Shown here one piece after another: positions 9,634 through 17,878 of a stretch of DNA of 64,000 nt (position 1 is the first letter of the stretch; each line of letters begins with the position of its first letter). The notes under the pieces are model-generated. The model worked only from the letters and a program-made list of their open reading frames with translations. It ran no database searches and was not told the DNA's origin. The DNA is from Massilia sp. CF038 (GTDB taxonomy: Bacteria > Pseudomonadota > Gammaproteobacteria > Burkholderiales > Burkholderiaceae_D), in contig NZ_FQWU01000001.1 of the NCBI RefSeq assembly GCF_900129765.1, forward strand, positions 1,116,001 to 1,180,000. The letters are read 5' to 3'. Made by a program: the position numbers and the translations under genes.

Positions 9634-10569
9634 ATGATTGTTCTGTATGCATTTGCGGCGGTGCTTGCCGCCTTGTTCCTCGCCACACGCCTGGCCCCTG
9701 TCGGCATGACCACCGCAGGCCTGTGGCTGGAACGCCGCCTGAGCGGGCTGAACACGCGCAGCTTGCAGGTCGACGGCTTCACCATGCCTTACCTCGAAGG
9801 TGGCAAGGGCGACGTCCTGCTGCTGATCCACGGCTTTGGCGGCGACAAGGATAACTTCACCCGCATCGCGCGCCATCTGACGCCGCATTACCGCGTCATC
9901 ATTCCCGATCTGCCCGGCTTTGGCGACGCCACGCGCGATCCCAAGGCCAGTTACGCCATGGCCGACCAGGTCGCGCGCATCCACAGCTTCATTACCCAGC
10001 TGGGCATTGAACGTCTGCACCTGGGCGGCAATTCGATGGGGGGATTTATTTCTGCCCAGTTTGCAGTGCCGTACGGTCACATGGTGCAGAGCCTGTGGCT
10101 GCTCGATCCCGCCGGCACCGCGGCCTCGCACGAGTCAGCCATGCTGCGCCACTACGAGGCGACCGGCGAATGCCCGCTATTGGTCAAGCGGGTGGAAGAC
10201 TTTGACGCCACCATTGCCATCACCACCCACAAGACACCGTTCGTGCCGCGCTTTGCCCGCATCGCCCTGGGCCGGCGCGGCGTGGCGGATCTGGCGCTGC
10301 ACACGCGCATCATGCGCCAGATGCAGGAGTCACCCTTGCTGGAAGTGACGTACCAGCCGATGGCCACGCCCGCGCTGATTGTGTGGGGCAAGGAAGACAA
10401 AGTGCTCAGTCCTGCCGGCGCGGTGGCGTTCAAGCAGCTGTTTCCGAATGCACAGGTGATCTTGATGGAGGGCATCGGGCACTTGCCGATGGCCGAGGCG
10501 CCGAAGCAAACCGCGCAGGACTACCTGCAATACCGCGCCGCGCTCGTCAAGTCGCCAGGTGCTACCTAG
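9634..10569 (+). CDS. alpha/beta-fold hydrolase, lipase/esterase-like
   Basis: This 311-residue protein has an N-terminal hydrophobic anchor (residues 1-20) and a classic alpha/beta hydrolase core. Visible parts are the oxyanion strand LLLIHGFGGDKDNF, the nucleophile elbow GNSMGG with Ser at about 134, a late acid in VWGKEDKVL and the catalytic His in GIGHLPMAE. It resembles membrane-anchored lipases and C-C bond hydrolases, and the substrate cannot be told from sequence. It stands alone between a repeat element and genes on the opposite strand. Confidence 0.82.
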   Translation: MIVLYAFAAVLAALFLATRLAPVGMTTAGLWLERRLSGLNTRSLQVDGFTMPYLEGGKGDVLLLIHGFGGDKDNFTRIARHLTPHYRVIIPDLPGFGDATRDPKASYAMADQVARIHSFITQLGIERLHLGGNSMGGFISAQFAVPYGHMVQSLWLLDPAGTAASHESAMLRHYEATGECPLLVKRVEDFDATIAITTHKTPFVPRFARIALGRRGVADLALHTRIMRQMQESPLLEVTYQPMATPALIVWGKEDKVLSPAGAVAFKQLFPNAQVILMEGIGHLPMAEAPKQTAQDYLQYRAALVKSPGAT

Positions 10570-10625
10570 TCGACCGCAGTCGGTTGCGCCTTCGCTGTCG
10601 GCTCCTTACGCCCCGTTGCGGACGT

Positions 10626-10952
10626 TCATTTAAAAAGTGAAAAACGAGCTTTTGTTTCGATGTCGCAGAGAATGACACTACCAACCGGAACGGACTCTTT
10701 CGGTATTCTTCCGAGACTCGTTACAACTTGCCAGCGCTTCTGAAGCGGAGCGGTTACATCCGGGATGTTGAAATGCGTAAGATTGAACCACGCACTGACA
10801 TCAAATGCAGGACCATCAGGAGGATGAACACTCACGACTGCCGAGAAATTCTTGAACGGCATTTCTGGTGACGGCTGGAGATGAGGCGCGCATACGAGTC
10901 CCTGACTCACAAGATCAAATACGTCCTCCACGATCAGCAGTTCTACTTTCAT
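10626..10952 (-). CDS. hypothetical protein, possible orphan immunity-type protein
   Basis: I do not recognise this 108-residue protein. It is soluble, without signal peptide or membrane segment, and has a compact aromatic core (HPPDGPAFDVSAWFNLTHFNIPD). Its base composition is visibly more AT-rich than the nuo and isp genes. It lies 85 bases downstream of another small protein of similar composition on the same strand. The setting and size resemble immunity genes left from polymorphic toxin loci, but no toxin is visible, so this is inference only. Confidence 0.55.
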   Translation of the reverse strand: MKVELLIVEDVFDLVSQGLVCAPHLQPSPEMPFKNFSAVVSVHPPDGPAFDVSAWFNLTHFNIPDVTAPLQKRWQVVTSLGRIPKESVPVGSVILCDIETKARFSLFK

Positions 10953-11037
10953 AAGTTCTCTATTGTTTGGCCCGCTACATTTTTGGCGAAGCTTCCGATG
11001 TCCGGTGCTGGCCGTATAGAGCCTGTAAATGCGGGCT

Positions 11038-11481
11038 TCAATTTATCATCCGGAACTTTGGATGACCAATCCAATGATAAAGAAACTCGGGGGTGACGTA
11101 GTCGCCATACGCACCTTCGAATCGCCCCTCCATGACTAAAATGCCGTCATCAGCGAGCGACTTGATGTGGCCGCCCAATGCAATCACACCGTCGAGTTTC
11201 TGTGCAATACGCGCCACGAGCATTGCAAGATAGGCTTCTGATACAGTTCCACGGCACATAGCGCAAAAACCGACTACGCCACGAGGATTCAACCCCAAAA
11301 TATCGAGCGCCAGCTCTTCCTCGTCGGCAGTCCCGTCGTACCAAACAAACGGTTGTCCTGCAACCCAGAAGGACTTCCCCTCAACGGCAGAGGCCGCTGT
11401 TTGAATATAGCTTTCAATCAGCTCACGCTCGCGGTCGGAAATCGATTGACGCAGCAACACTTCTGCGGTGGCGCCTGCCAT
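11038..11481 (-). CDS. small protein resembling DUF6368 family
   Basis: The 147-residue soluble protein ends in FLYHWIGHPKFRMIN and contains LDGVIALGGHIK. These two features remind me of DUF6368 proteins, found among immunity-type proteins in actinobacteria and others. This is a recollection of family pattern, not a search result. No signal peptide or membrane segment is seen. The ribosome binding site is weak. The AT-rich composition and the neighbour at 10626-10952 suggest recent acquisition of both genes. Confidence 0.6.
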   Translation of the reverse strand: MAGATAEVLLRQSISDRERELIESYIQTAASAVEGKSFWVAGQPFVWYDGTADEEELALDILGLNPRGVVGFCAMCRGTVSEAYLAMLVARIAQKLDGVIALGGHIKSLADDGILVMEGRFEGAYGDYVTPEFLYHWIGHPKFRMIN

Positions 11482-11589
11482 ATTGAGCCATTAACCTGTT
11501 TTGATGAAAAAATTGTTTGAATTTTTACGGCCGTCAACGTCCGCTGTTGGCCGATGGCAGACTACCACGAAGATTCAGCTTCGGTCCAA

Positions 11590-12390
11590 CTAGTCAACCC
11601 ATTCAATTGTCTTGAACTCGCCGTCACGCTCGAAAAAACTTTTCTTCAACCCAATGGCGCGTACAGCGCCGCCGTAGGCGATCAGCTGCTTCACGTCTGG
11701 ATAGGCGTCGCCCTCAAGTAAACGCACCTCGGTGATCGGATGAAGCTTACTTTCCGCAATGAGCGCAGCCTTTAAACCTTCTGCAGACATGGACTTGCCT
11801 CGCCAGTTGAAATTGCCCGATTCTTCTGCGGTAATTTCAACGATCGGACTAATCTCGTCTGCCGCAAGTATCTCTGCTGTCCTACGCGTGAACGTGCCTG
11901 ACAGCCCATATGCAAACGTCTTGTCCTCGTCCGATGACGGACTCGTAACATTATTGACGACTCTGGAATAGGCAACGCGCAGTGTATTTTCGGACTGGGA
12001 TGTGATGCCCAAGATCCAGGTTTCTACCCACACATCCTCGTCGCTTTTGCCGGAATTGGTACCTTGAACGACCGCATTGCCCCGGTCGACAGAAACGCGG
12101 AACAGTCCAGGCATCGTCTCCTTCCACACACCATTCTTCTTTTGAAATTCCACCTTGGCTTTGGCGTCATCCAGCGTTAGTCTGATAGCAAGTGTTCTGT
12201 GTTCGGAAGTCGAACTCGTGCCAGATAACACCCCGGTCCACTGTCCTTTGAGACGCGCATCGTTGGGCGCTTCACGCGCTGCAGCCGGACTTGAAGTAGC
12301 GGCGATCTTTGAAACTGGCGAGGTGAGCACTTCTTCTGCGCAAACTACGCCTGACCAAAGAACGAGTGCAATAGAAAGTATTTTTTTCAT
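11590..12390 (-). CDS. secreted protein of unknown function with ExbD-like C-terminal pattern
   Basis: This 266-residue protein starts with a signal peptide (MKKILSIALVLWSGVVCA, cleavage before EEVLT). A Ser/Ala-rich linker and a beta-rich domain (about 48-170) of unknown type follow. The last 80 residues (VEITAEESGNFNWRGKSM to the end) follow a pattern reminiscent of the periplasmic domain of ExbD/TolR, but without the membrane anchor. No function is assigned. It is more AT-rich than the housekeeping genes nearby and appears to be transcribed alone. Confidence 0.7.
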   Translation of the reverse strand: MKKILSIALVLWSGVVCAEEVLTSPVSKIAATSSPAAAREAPNDARLKGQWTGVLSGTSSTSEHRTLAIRLTLDDAKAKVEFQKKNGVWKETMPGLFRVSVDRGNAVVQGTNSGKSDEDVWVETWILGITSQSENTLRVAYSRVVNNVTSPSSDEDKTFAYGLSGTFTRRTAEILAADEISPIVEITAEESGNFNWRGKSMSAEGLKAALIAESKLHPITEVRLLEGDAYPDVKQLIAYGGAVRAIGLKKSFFERDGEFKTIEWVD

Positions 12391-12538
12391 TTTGTCGTTA
12401 TGTACGTTTTTCTTAGAGGGCTTGATAGGGGGCGCAGTACAACGCTGAATGGCATCACTGCCGTGGCGGTTGGCATGGTTAGCGAGCGCGCCTGGCTGAA
12501 TGCGGTCTCATACTCTAGCGCCTGAAAGTGACGCGCGC

Positions 12539-12841
12539 TCAGTCGCGCACGAGCAAGCGAATTTCGACCGTGCCGCCGGCCGCGTGCGTCGGGTTGCCCT
12601 GTAAGAAGTGCTGCGCTGCCTGAATACTGTCGGCGCGCACAAGCAGATAGCCGGTCACCTTGCCATTGGCGTCGCGCTCCGTGCAATCTTTCTGAACGAG
12701 GATGCCAGCGCCGATGGCGCTGCCGCCATCAAAGCAGCCTGACGATCGCAGGCTTGCCAGGTAAGTGTGCCAACGCTGCGCATCATTGGCGATGGCAGCA
12801 TCGTTGACATCGTTATGCATGAACAGGATGTATTGATTCAT
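12539..12841 (-). CDS. YCII-related domain protein
   Basis: This 100-residue protein of the YCII-like (DGPF) family has a ferredoxin-like alpha/beta fold. It starts MNQYILFMHND and contains GYLLVRADSIQAAQHFLQGNP, a typical YCII core with the family histidine near the N-terminus. Members often accompany ECF sigma factors or act as small enzymes, and the role here is unknown. It stands alone between a secreted protein and an RDD protein. Confidence 0.75.
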   Translation of the reverse strand: MNQYILFMHNDVNDAAIANDAQRWHTYLASLRSSGCFDGGSAIGAGILVQKDCTERDANGKVTGYLLVRADSIQAAQHFLQGNPTHAAGGTVEIRLLVRD

Positions 12842-12943
12842 CTGCGCGGTCTCGTCGTCGGTTCGCCTGGCTGGGAAGCTGTTGCGAGTATGGCGCGACT
12901 TTGCTGGATGTTCAATCTTTTCCGGCGCCGCGTAGGCGTCGGC

Positions 12944-13396
12944 TTAGCGGGTGCGAATCACGACCGTCTTGGCAACCTCGTCATGCCAGCCGCGATCGCC
13001 AAAATAGGAAAACGCTTCGAACGGAATGAAACGGGAAAGGGTGCGTTTCATGATCGTGCCGAATCCCGGAACGCCGCCGGTCTCGGTCATGACCTTGGTG
13101 CCGAGGATGAATTTGCCGGGTGTGCGGGCCCAGATGGATTCGAACGCTGCGTAATAAACGATGAACAGTGCCACCGAAAACAGAAAACCGTTCCATGCTT
13201 GAATTGCTGCAATGGCTGCCGGGCCGATCAGTGCGGCAATGAAGCCGCAGACAAATGCAGCCAGCGTATAGAAAAAGTAGTCGATCAAGAAGGTGAAGAA
13301 GCGGATCCACTTGCTCGCCTGGCGCAATTGTTCGACATCGGCGGGCGCGTCAGCCAAGGCGGTGGGGGACTGGTAAGGGTTGAATTGCGCGGTCAT
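12944..13396 (-). CDS. RDD family membrane protein
   Basis: The 150-residue protein has two to three membrane segments, and its first helix begins ASKWIRFFTFLIDYFF. RDD proteins are named for conserved Arg and Asp residues. Here the positions read as R..D in the first helix and KFILGTKV after the second. Proposed roles of the family include ion or compatible-solute transport, but none can be fixed here. The N-terminal 25 residues (NPYQSPTALADAP) form a soluble leader common in RDD proteins with an NPYxxP motif. The upstream region (13397-13505) is very AT-rich and probably holds its promoter. Confidence 0.8.
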   Translation of the reverse strand: MTAQFNPYQSPTALADAPADVEQLRQASKWIRFFTFLIDYFFYTLAAFVCGFIAALIGPAAIAAIQAWNGFLFSVALFIVYYAAFESIWARTPGKFILGTKVMTETGGVPGFGTIMKRTLSRFIPFEAFSYFGDRGWHDEVAKTVVIRTR

Positions 13397-13505
13397 ATAT
13401 TTGCGGAAGGATTAAATGCTAATAGGTAATTATAATTTACCCAATTCAATCTTTAGGCATTGAACAAAAATAAACCATATCGACGCAACATAACCCTGCG
13501 CTGCC

Positions 13506-14030
13506 TCAGATATCGAAGATCAGGCAGGTGGTGGTCGCGAACGCATATAACTTGCCATTGGCATCGGTGATGCGGCCTTCAGCAATGCCAACCTGGCCGC
13601 CCACGCTGACCACCTTCGCTTCGGCCCGCACTGGCCCTGTTTTGTCCGTCATTGCGCGGATATAGTTCACCTTCAGTTCCAGGGTTGTATAGCCTTTACC
13701 GGCAGGCAGCATGGAATGGATGGAGCAGCCGACCGCAGTGTCCAGCAGGGTGGCGGCGTAGCCTCCATGCACCACGCCGCTGGGATTGTAATGCGCCAGC
13801 GAGGGCAAGCCCTGGAATACCACCACGCCCGGTTCGACGGAAATTGGCGTGATATCGAGCAGCTCGGCGATGGGCGCCGGGGGCAGGGCGCCGCTGCCTA
13901 TGTCCTTCAAAAACGCGATGCCGGTGCGCGAACGCAGCGCTTCCCGGTCGGCCACGCCCGGCGCGGCCAGCCCGGCACGCATGGCGGCTGCTTCGTCGAG
14001 CCATTGCTGGCGCTTGTCCTCTTGCTCCAT
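13506..14030 (-). CDS. PaaI-type hotdog thioesterase
   Basis: The 174-residue protein contains the hotdog-fold thioesterase core: PSGVVHGGYAATLLDTAVG (the HGG helix), then LELKVNYIRAMT and AEAKVVSVGGQVGIAEGRITDANGKLYA. Family members hydrolyse aromatic or short acyl-CoA thioesters. The N-terminal 60 residues form an extra helical region. An AAGGATGGAAA site precedes the ATG. It is divergent from the MarR regulator, so it may share that regulator's operator region (14031-14114). Confidence 0.85.
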   Translation of the reverse strand: MEQEDKRQQWLDEAAAMRAGLAAPGVADREALRSRTGIAFLKDIGSGALPPAPIAELLDITPISVEPGVVVFQGLPSLAHYNPSGVVHGGYAATLLDTAVGCSIHSMLPAGKGYTTLELKVNYIRAMTDKTGPVRAEAKVVSVGGQVGIAEGRITDANGKLYAFATTTCLIFDI

Positions 14031-14064
14031 TTTCCATCCTTTCTGACGGTGTTGAACACAAAGC

Positions 14065-14110
14065 GTGTAGATACACTATAATCCAATTCATCAGATATGT
14101 GTAACTGCAC
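14065..14110. promoter_or_regulatory. divergent promoter with two MarR-type operator palindromes
   Basis: The perfect palindrome GTGTAGATACAC (14065-14076) abuts a consensus -10 box TATAAT (14077-14082). A possible -35 box TTGAAC lies at 14052-14057, giving a 19-base spacer. A second, weaker copy GTGTAACTGCAC (14099-14110; 9 of 12 positions match) lies just before the marR start codon. The arrangement fits autorepression by the MarR protein encoded immediately downstream. Function is inferred from position only. Confidence 0.65.
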
Positions 14111-14114
14111 CTAA

Positions 14115-14579
14115 ATGCACGACCTCCTCGAAAAACCGCTCGGTTGTACCTGCTTCAAGTTGCGCAAGCTGACGCGGGCCATGTCGCGTCTGTACGACCA
14201 GCACATGGCCACCGTCGGTCTGAAAACCACCCAGTACAGCCTGCTGGTCAATGCCGCCCGCGCGGCCCGCCCGGTGGCCGAGCTGGCCGACACGCTCGGA
14301 ATGGAGCGCACCACGCTCACGCGCAACCTCAAGCCGCTGCTGGAAGCCGGCTTTGTCGTCCTCATGCCCGGTGCCGACAGCCGCCAGCGCATCGTCACCA
14401 TCACCCCGGCCGGGCGCGCAAAAGTGGAGCAGGCCTACGTGGTCTGGCGCGCCGCGCAAACCGAATTCGAAAAGCTGATGGGCCGCGATGCCGTACGCGC
14501 GCTCAATCAGCAGCTGGAAACCACCATGACCCAACTTGGCCCTTTGCTCGAGGAAGCACACCATGCACACACAGAATGA
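14115..14579 (+). CDS. MarR family transcriptional regulator
   Basis: This 154-residue MarR-type repressor has a winged helix seen in RPVAELADTLGMERTTLTRNLKPLLEAGFVV, followed by the wing region PGADSRQRIVTITPAGR. N- and C-terminal helices form the usual dimer interface. An N-terminal GCTCFKLRKLTRAMSRLYDQH precedes the domain, with two cysteines close together. Its last 17 bases overlap the MFS transporter start, so it probably controls that transporter and perhaps the divergent thioesterase. No clear ribosome binding site precedes its ATG. Confidence 0.92.
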   Translation: MHDLLEKPLGCTCFKLRKLTRAMSRLYDQHMATVGLKTTQYSLLVNAARAARPVAELADTLGMERTTLTRNLKPLLEAGFVVLMPGADSRQRIVTITPAGRAKVEQAYVVWRAAQTEFEKLMGRDAVRALNQQLETTMTQLGPLLEEAHHAHTE

Positions 14580-15816
14580 AATGTCGCCACGCGCCGCGTG
14601 GATGCTGATCCTGGCCGCCTCGGCGATCTTGATGATCACCATGGGCGCGCGCCTGACCACGGGCTTGTTCATGTCACCGATTAACACGTCCACCGGCCTT
14701 GGCATCGCGTCGATCAGTTTTGCCATGGCCATTGGCCAGTTCGTGTGGGGCGCGGCGCAGCCGGTGTTTGGCGCCGTGGCCGACAAATGGGGCTCGGCCA
14801 AGGTGATCATTCTGGGCGCCTTGCTGCTGGCCGGCGGCACCGCGCTGACGCCCTTCGTCAACTCGCAGTGGAGCCTGATCGTGTGCATGGGCATTCTCAG
14901 CGCCGCGGGGGCGGGGGCGGGCAGTTTTTCGATTCTGATTGGCGCCACCGCACAACGGCTGCCGGCCGCGCGCCGTCCGTTCGCAGCGGGCTTCATCAAC
15001 GCGGGCGGCTCCTTCGGCCAGTTCGTGTTCGCGCCGCTCATGCAAGCCATTATCAGCAGCGCAGGCTGGGTGATGGCGATGCTGACCATGGCCGCGACCA
15101 CCTTGCTCACCATTCCTCTGGCCTGGCCGCTGCGCCGCAATGCGGGGCTGGCCAAGGCGGATCCTGCCGCACCTGCAAAACCGGTCGAGGCGCCTGGCAT
15201 CGGCCTGGGCCAGCAGATCAAGATAGCGCTGCGCGACCCCAGTTACCTGTTCCTGCATGCCGGCTTTTTTACCTGCGGCTTTCACATCGCCTTCCTGGTA
15301 ACGCACTTGCCGAACGAAGTCGCGCTGTGCAATCTGCCGGCCGGCGTGTCTGCCGCTTCGCTGGCACTGATCGGTTTATTTAATATCGCTGGCAGCCTGA
15401 CGGCCGGTGCGCTGTCGACCCGCTACCGCATGAAATCTCTGCTGGCGCTGATGTATGCCAGCCGCGCCGTGATCATCGTGCTGTATCTACTGGCACCCAA
15501 AACCGCGCTGACGTTCTACATCTTTGCCGGCGCGCTTGGTTTCACCTGGCTGGCCACGGTGCCGCCAACAGCGGGCCTGGTGGGCAAACTGTTCGGCATG
15601 CGCTACTTGTCCACGCTGTTCGGTCTGACCTTGCTGTCGCACCAGATCGGCGGCTTCCTCGGTGCCTGGCTGGGCGGCCTGTCGTTCGTCACCTACGGCG
15701 ACTACACCTGGATGTGGTACGCCGACATTGTGCTGGCCGTTGGTGCGGCCCTGATCAATTTGCCGATCCGCGAGGCGCATGTGGTGCGCGCACCCGCCGC
15801 GCTGGCCAAGGCGTAG
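14563..15816 (+). CDS. MFS transporter
   Basis: This 417-residue major facilitator protein has 12 predicted membrane segments and a central loop after helix 6 (about residues 200-220). The loop between helices 2 and 3 shows the family pattern FGAVADKWGSAKVI. It belongs to the broad MFS_1 group, some members of which carry organic anions. The substrate is unknown. I chose the ATG at 14563 because GAGGAAGCACACC precedes it, and it overlaps marR by 17 bases. Regulation by MarR is likely from this arrangement. Confidence 0.88.
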   Translation: MHTQNEMSPRAAWMLILAASAILMITMGARLTTGLFMSPINTSTGLGIASISFAMAIGQFVWGAAQPVFGAVADKWGSAKVIILGALLLAGGTALTPFVNSQWSLIVCMGILSAAGAGAGSFSILIGATAQRLPAARRPFAAGFINAGGSFGQFVFAPLMQAIISSAGWVMAMLTMAATTLLTIPLAWPLRRNAGLAKADPAAPAKPVEAPGIGLGQQIKIALRDPSYLFLHAGFFTCGFHIAFLVTHLPNEVALCNLPAGVSAASLALIGLFNIAGSLTAGALSTRYRMKSLLALMYASRAVIIVLYLLAPKTALTFYIFAGALGFTWLATVPPTAGLVGKLFGMRYLSTLFGLTLLSHQIGGFLGAWLGGLSFVTYGDYTWMWYADIVLAVGAALINLPIREAHVVRAPAALAKA

Positions 15817-15819
15817 GCG

Positions 15820-16128
15820 ATGGCGCGCGATACCTATGCCTACCGCGAGGTGGCGGTCGAATCGTTTGTGGACCCGCGCAGCGGCGTGCTGCGCATCCGG
15901 CCGATGGCAGGGCAGGCATTCGCGCCCAGCCTGAAGGTGCATTGCGCGCGCAGTCTGAGCGATGCCGCGCTGCACCCGCCCGGCACGCGCTTTCTGGTGT
16001 CGGCCAAGCTGACCGACCGCCTGGGCGGCGAGCCGTTTCTGTATGTGTACCACGGCGATCCGGTCATGGTCATGACGGCCGCCGAGGCGAAGAAATTCCT
16101 GGCCGAGTTCCGGCGCGGCCGCATCTAG
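15820..16128 (+). CDS. hypothetical small protein in the marR-MFS operon
   Basis: I do not recognise this 102-residue protein. It is soluble, basic and beta-rich (VDPRSGVLRIRPMAGQAF, GTRFLVSAKLTDRLGGEPFLYVYHGDP) and ends in a short helix. The ATG lies three bases after the MFS stop, implying the same transcript. Its stop codon overlaps the stop of the convergent LysR gene. Codon use looks like that of its neighbours, which supports a real gene. Confidence 0.65.
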   Translation: MARDTYAYREVAVESFVDPRSGVLRIRPMAGQAFAPSLKVHCARSLSDAALHPPGTRFLVSAKLTDRLGGEPFLYVYHGDPVMVMTAAEAKKFLAEFRRGRI

Positions 16129-17036
16129 CGCCGTGCGAGATAGGTGCGGTAGAAATCAATAAACGCGCGCACTTTGGCTGGTACATGACGGCCCGGTGGC
16201 AGAACCGCATACACGCCGCCTTTCTGCAGTGACCATGCCGGCAGCAGCTTCACCAGGCGACCGGCCGCGAGCGATTCCTTCATCGTCATCTCTTCCAGCG
16301 CGCTGATGCCGGCGCCGTGTTCAATCAAGGCCAGCAAGGCACTGGGCGCGTCGACCTGCATGCGCGACTGCATATGCACCGTCACGTCCTTGCCATCGGC
16401 ATGGCTGAATTTCCAGGTCAGCGGCGTTGGCAGTAGCGACAGGGCGAGCCAGTCGAGTTGGGCCAGATGTTCCGGCCGTTTCGGCTTGCCGCGCCGTTTT
16501 ACATACTCGGGCGAGGCCACCACGAATTGCGAAAACTCGCGCAGCTTGATGGCGCGCTGGGTCGAGTCGCGCAACCACCCCATCCGAAATGCCAGGTCGA
16601 TGCCTTCTGCCACCATGTCGGCCACTTTGTCGCCGGTACGCAGGTCGATTTGCAGGCGTGGGTGCAGGGCGGCAAACTCCACCAGCGCCGGCCCCACGGA
16701 TTGCGCGGCCTGTAGCGCCGTGGTGGTAATGCGCAGCATGCCGGACAGCTCGCCCTGGTCGTTGCCAGCTTCGGCCAGCGCGTCGGACAGGCCACGCAAC
16801 AGCGGCTGGCACTGGGCAATCAGCGCGCGCCCGGCGTCGGTCAAGCTCACCTGGCGCGTGGTGCGGGTGAACAGCGCCACTCCCAGCTGGCGTTCCAGAC
16901 GTGCGATCTGCACGCTGATCTTGGCCTTGGCCACGCCCAGGCGGTCGGCCGCGCCAGTAAAGCTGCCCGCTTCCACCACACAGTCGAAGTAGGTCAGGCT
17001 GTTGAGGTCAATCTGATCCGGTAGCGGCATGGTCAT
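16125..17036 (-). CDS. LysR family transcriptional regulator
   Basis: The 303-residue protein has an N-terminal winged helix (SFTGAADRLGVAKAKISVQIARLERQLGVALFTRTTRQVSLTDAG). A LysR substrate-binding domain from about residue 90 to 300 follows. It belongs to the large subgroup that regulates a divergently transcribed oxidoreductase. Here the divergent gene at 17137 is an NAD(P)-binding protein. A long inverted repeat in the shared promoter region overlaps its own start codon. A second ATG two codons downstream is also possible. Confidence 0.92.
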   Translation of the reverse strand: MTMPLPDQIDLNSLTYFDCVVEAGSFTGAADRLGVAKAKISVQIARLERQLGVALFTRTTRQVSLTDAGRALIAQCQPLLRGLSDALAEAGNDQGELSGMLRITTTALQAAQSVGPALVEFAALHPRLQIDLRTGDKVADMVAEGIDLAFRMGWLRDSTQRAIKLREFSQFVVASPEYVKRRGKPKRPEHLAQLDWLALSLLPTPLTWKFSHADGKDVTVHMQSRMQVDAPSALLALIEHGAGISALEEMTMKESLAAGRLVKLLPAWSLQKGGVYAVLPPGRHVPAKVRAFIDFYRTYLARR

Positions 17037-17090
17037 TGATAAGGAAATAAGAACAATGAATTATCATTCTTGCAGTTTATCTTATCAATG
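17034..17090. promoter_or_regulatory. inverted repeat in LysR divergent control region
   Basis: A perfect 10-base inverted repeat, CATTGATAAG (17034-17043) and CTTATCAATG (17081-17090), flanks 37 bases. Inside lies a smaller palindrome AATGAATTATCATT (17055-17068), which fits the T-N11-A type of LysR site. The left arm contains the start codon of the LysR gene. Autoregulation and control of the 17137 gene are inferred. Confidence 0.6.
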
Positions 17091-17136
17091 GCCAATGTCA
17101 TGATGCGTGCCATACCAACCACATCAGGAGCATTGC

Positions 17137-17775
17137 ATGAACATTGTATTGATTGGCGCCAGCGGCTTTATCGGCACTGCGCTGCGCAACGAAGCGCTGG
17201 CACGTGGCCACAGCGTCACCGCGCTGGTGACCCGCCCCGAAAAGATCGCAGCCCAGGCCAATCTGACCGTCGTGGCCAGCGACGTGATGGATGTGCAAAA
17301 GCTCAGCGCGCAGCTGCACGGCTTCGACGCCGCGATTGCCGCTTTCAGTGGCCACGCGCAAAGCGAGGTCCTTGACTATTACCTGACCGGGATCGGCAAT
17401 ATCATCACGGCCGCCAAGGAAGCGCGTGCGCCACACCTGCTGGTGGTCGGTGGCGCCGGTTCGCTCGAGGTGGCCCCTGGCCAGCTGGTGATCGACACGC
17501 CCGACTTCCCGCCGCAGTACAAGGCCACGGCGCAAGGAGCACTGCAGGCGCTTGAGATGCTGCGCCGCGAGACAGCGCTGAACTGGACCATGCTCAGCCC
17601 GTCCGCCGTCATAGCGCCCGGCCAGCGCACCGGCGTGTTCCGCACAGCCCTCGATCGCTTGCTGACCCGCGACGATGGCAGCAGCAGCATTTCGGTCGAA
17701 GACTATGCGGTCGCCATGATCGATGAACTGGAAGAGCCGGTCCACCCACGCAAACGCTTCACGGTCGGCTACTGA
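17137..17775 (+). CDS. NAD(P)H-binding (NmrA/SDR-like) oxidoreductase
   Basis: This 212-residue protein has an atypical short-chain dehydrogenase fold. The N-terminal Rossmann motif reads IVLIGASGFIGTAL, and a later stretch HLLVVGGAGSLEV fits the NmrA/YwnB group, which lacks a classical Tyr-Lys pair. A CAGGAGCATTGC site precedes the ATG at 17137. It is divergent from a LysR gene that probably controls it. Substrates of this group are mostly unknown, and roles in quinone or flavin reduction have been proposed. Confidence 0.85.
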   Translation: MNIVLIGASGFIGTALRNEALARGHSVTALVTRPEKIAAQANLTVVASDVMDVQKLSAQLHGFDAAIAAFSGHAQSEVLDYYLTGIGNIITAAKEARAPHLLVVGGAGSLEVAPGQLVIDTPDFPPQYKATAQGALQALEMLRRETALNWTMLSPSAVIAPGQRTGVFRTALDRLLTRDDGSSSISVEDYAVAMIDELEEPVHPRKRFTVGY

Positions 17776-17878
17776 TGCGAAGAGGGGTGTTCGCCGGTTC
17801 GAGCGAGGGCATGCAAAAATTGCTACTATCGGAGGTTGATGCTCCCGTCGAACCACCGCCCACCCCGAAAGGAATGCT

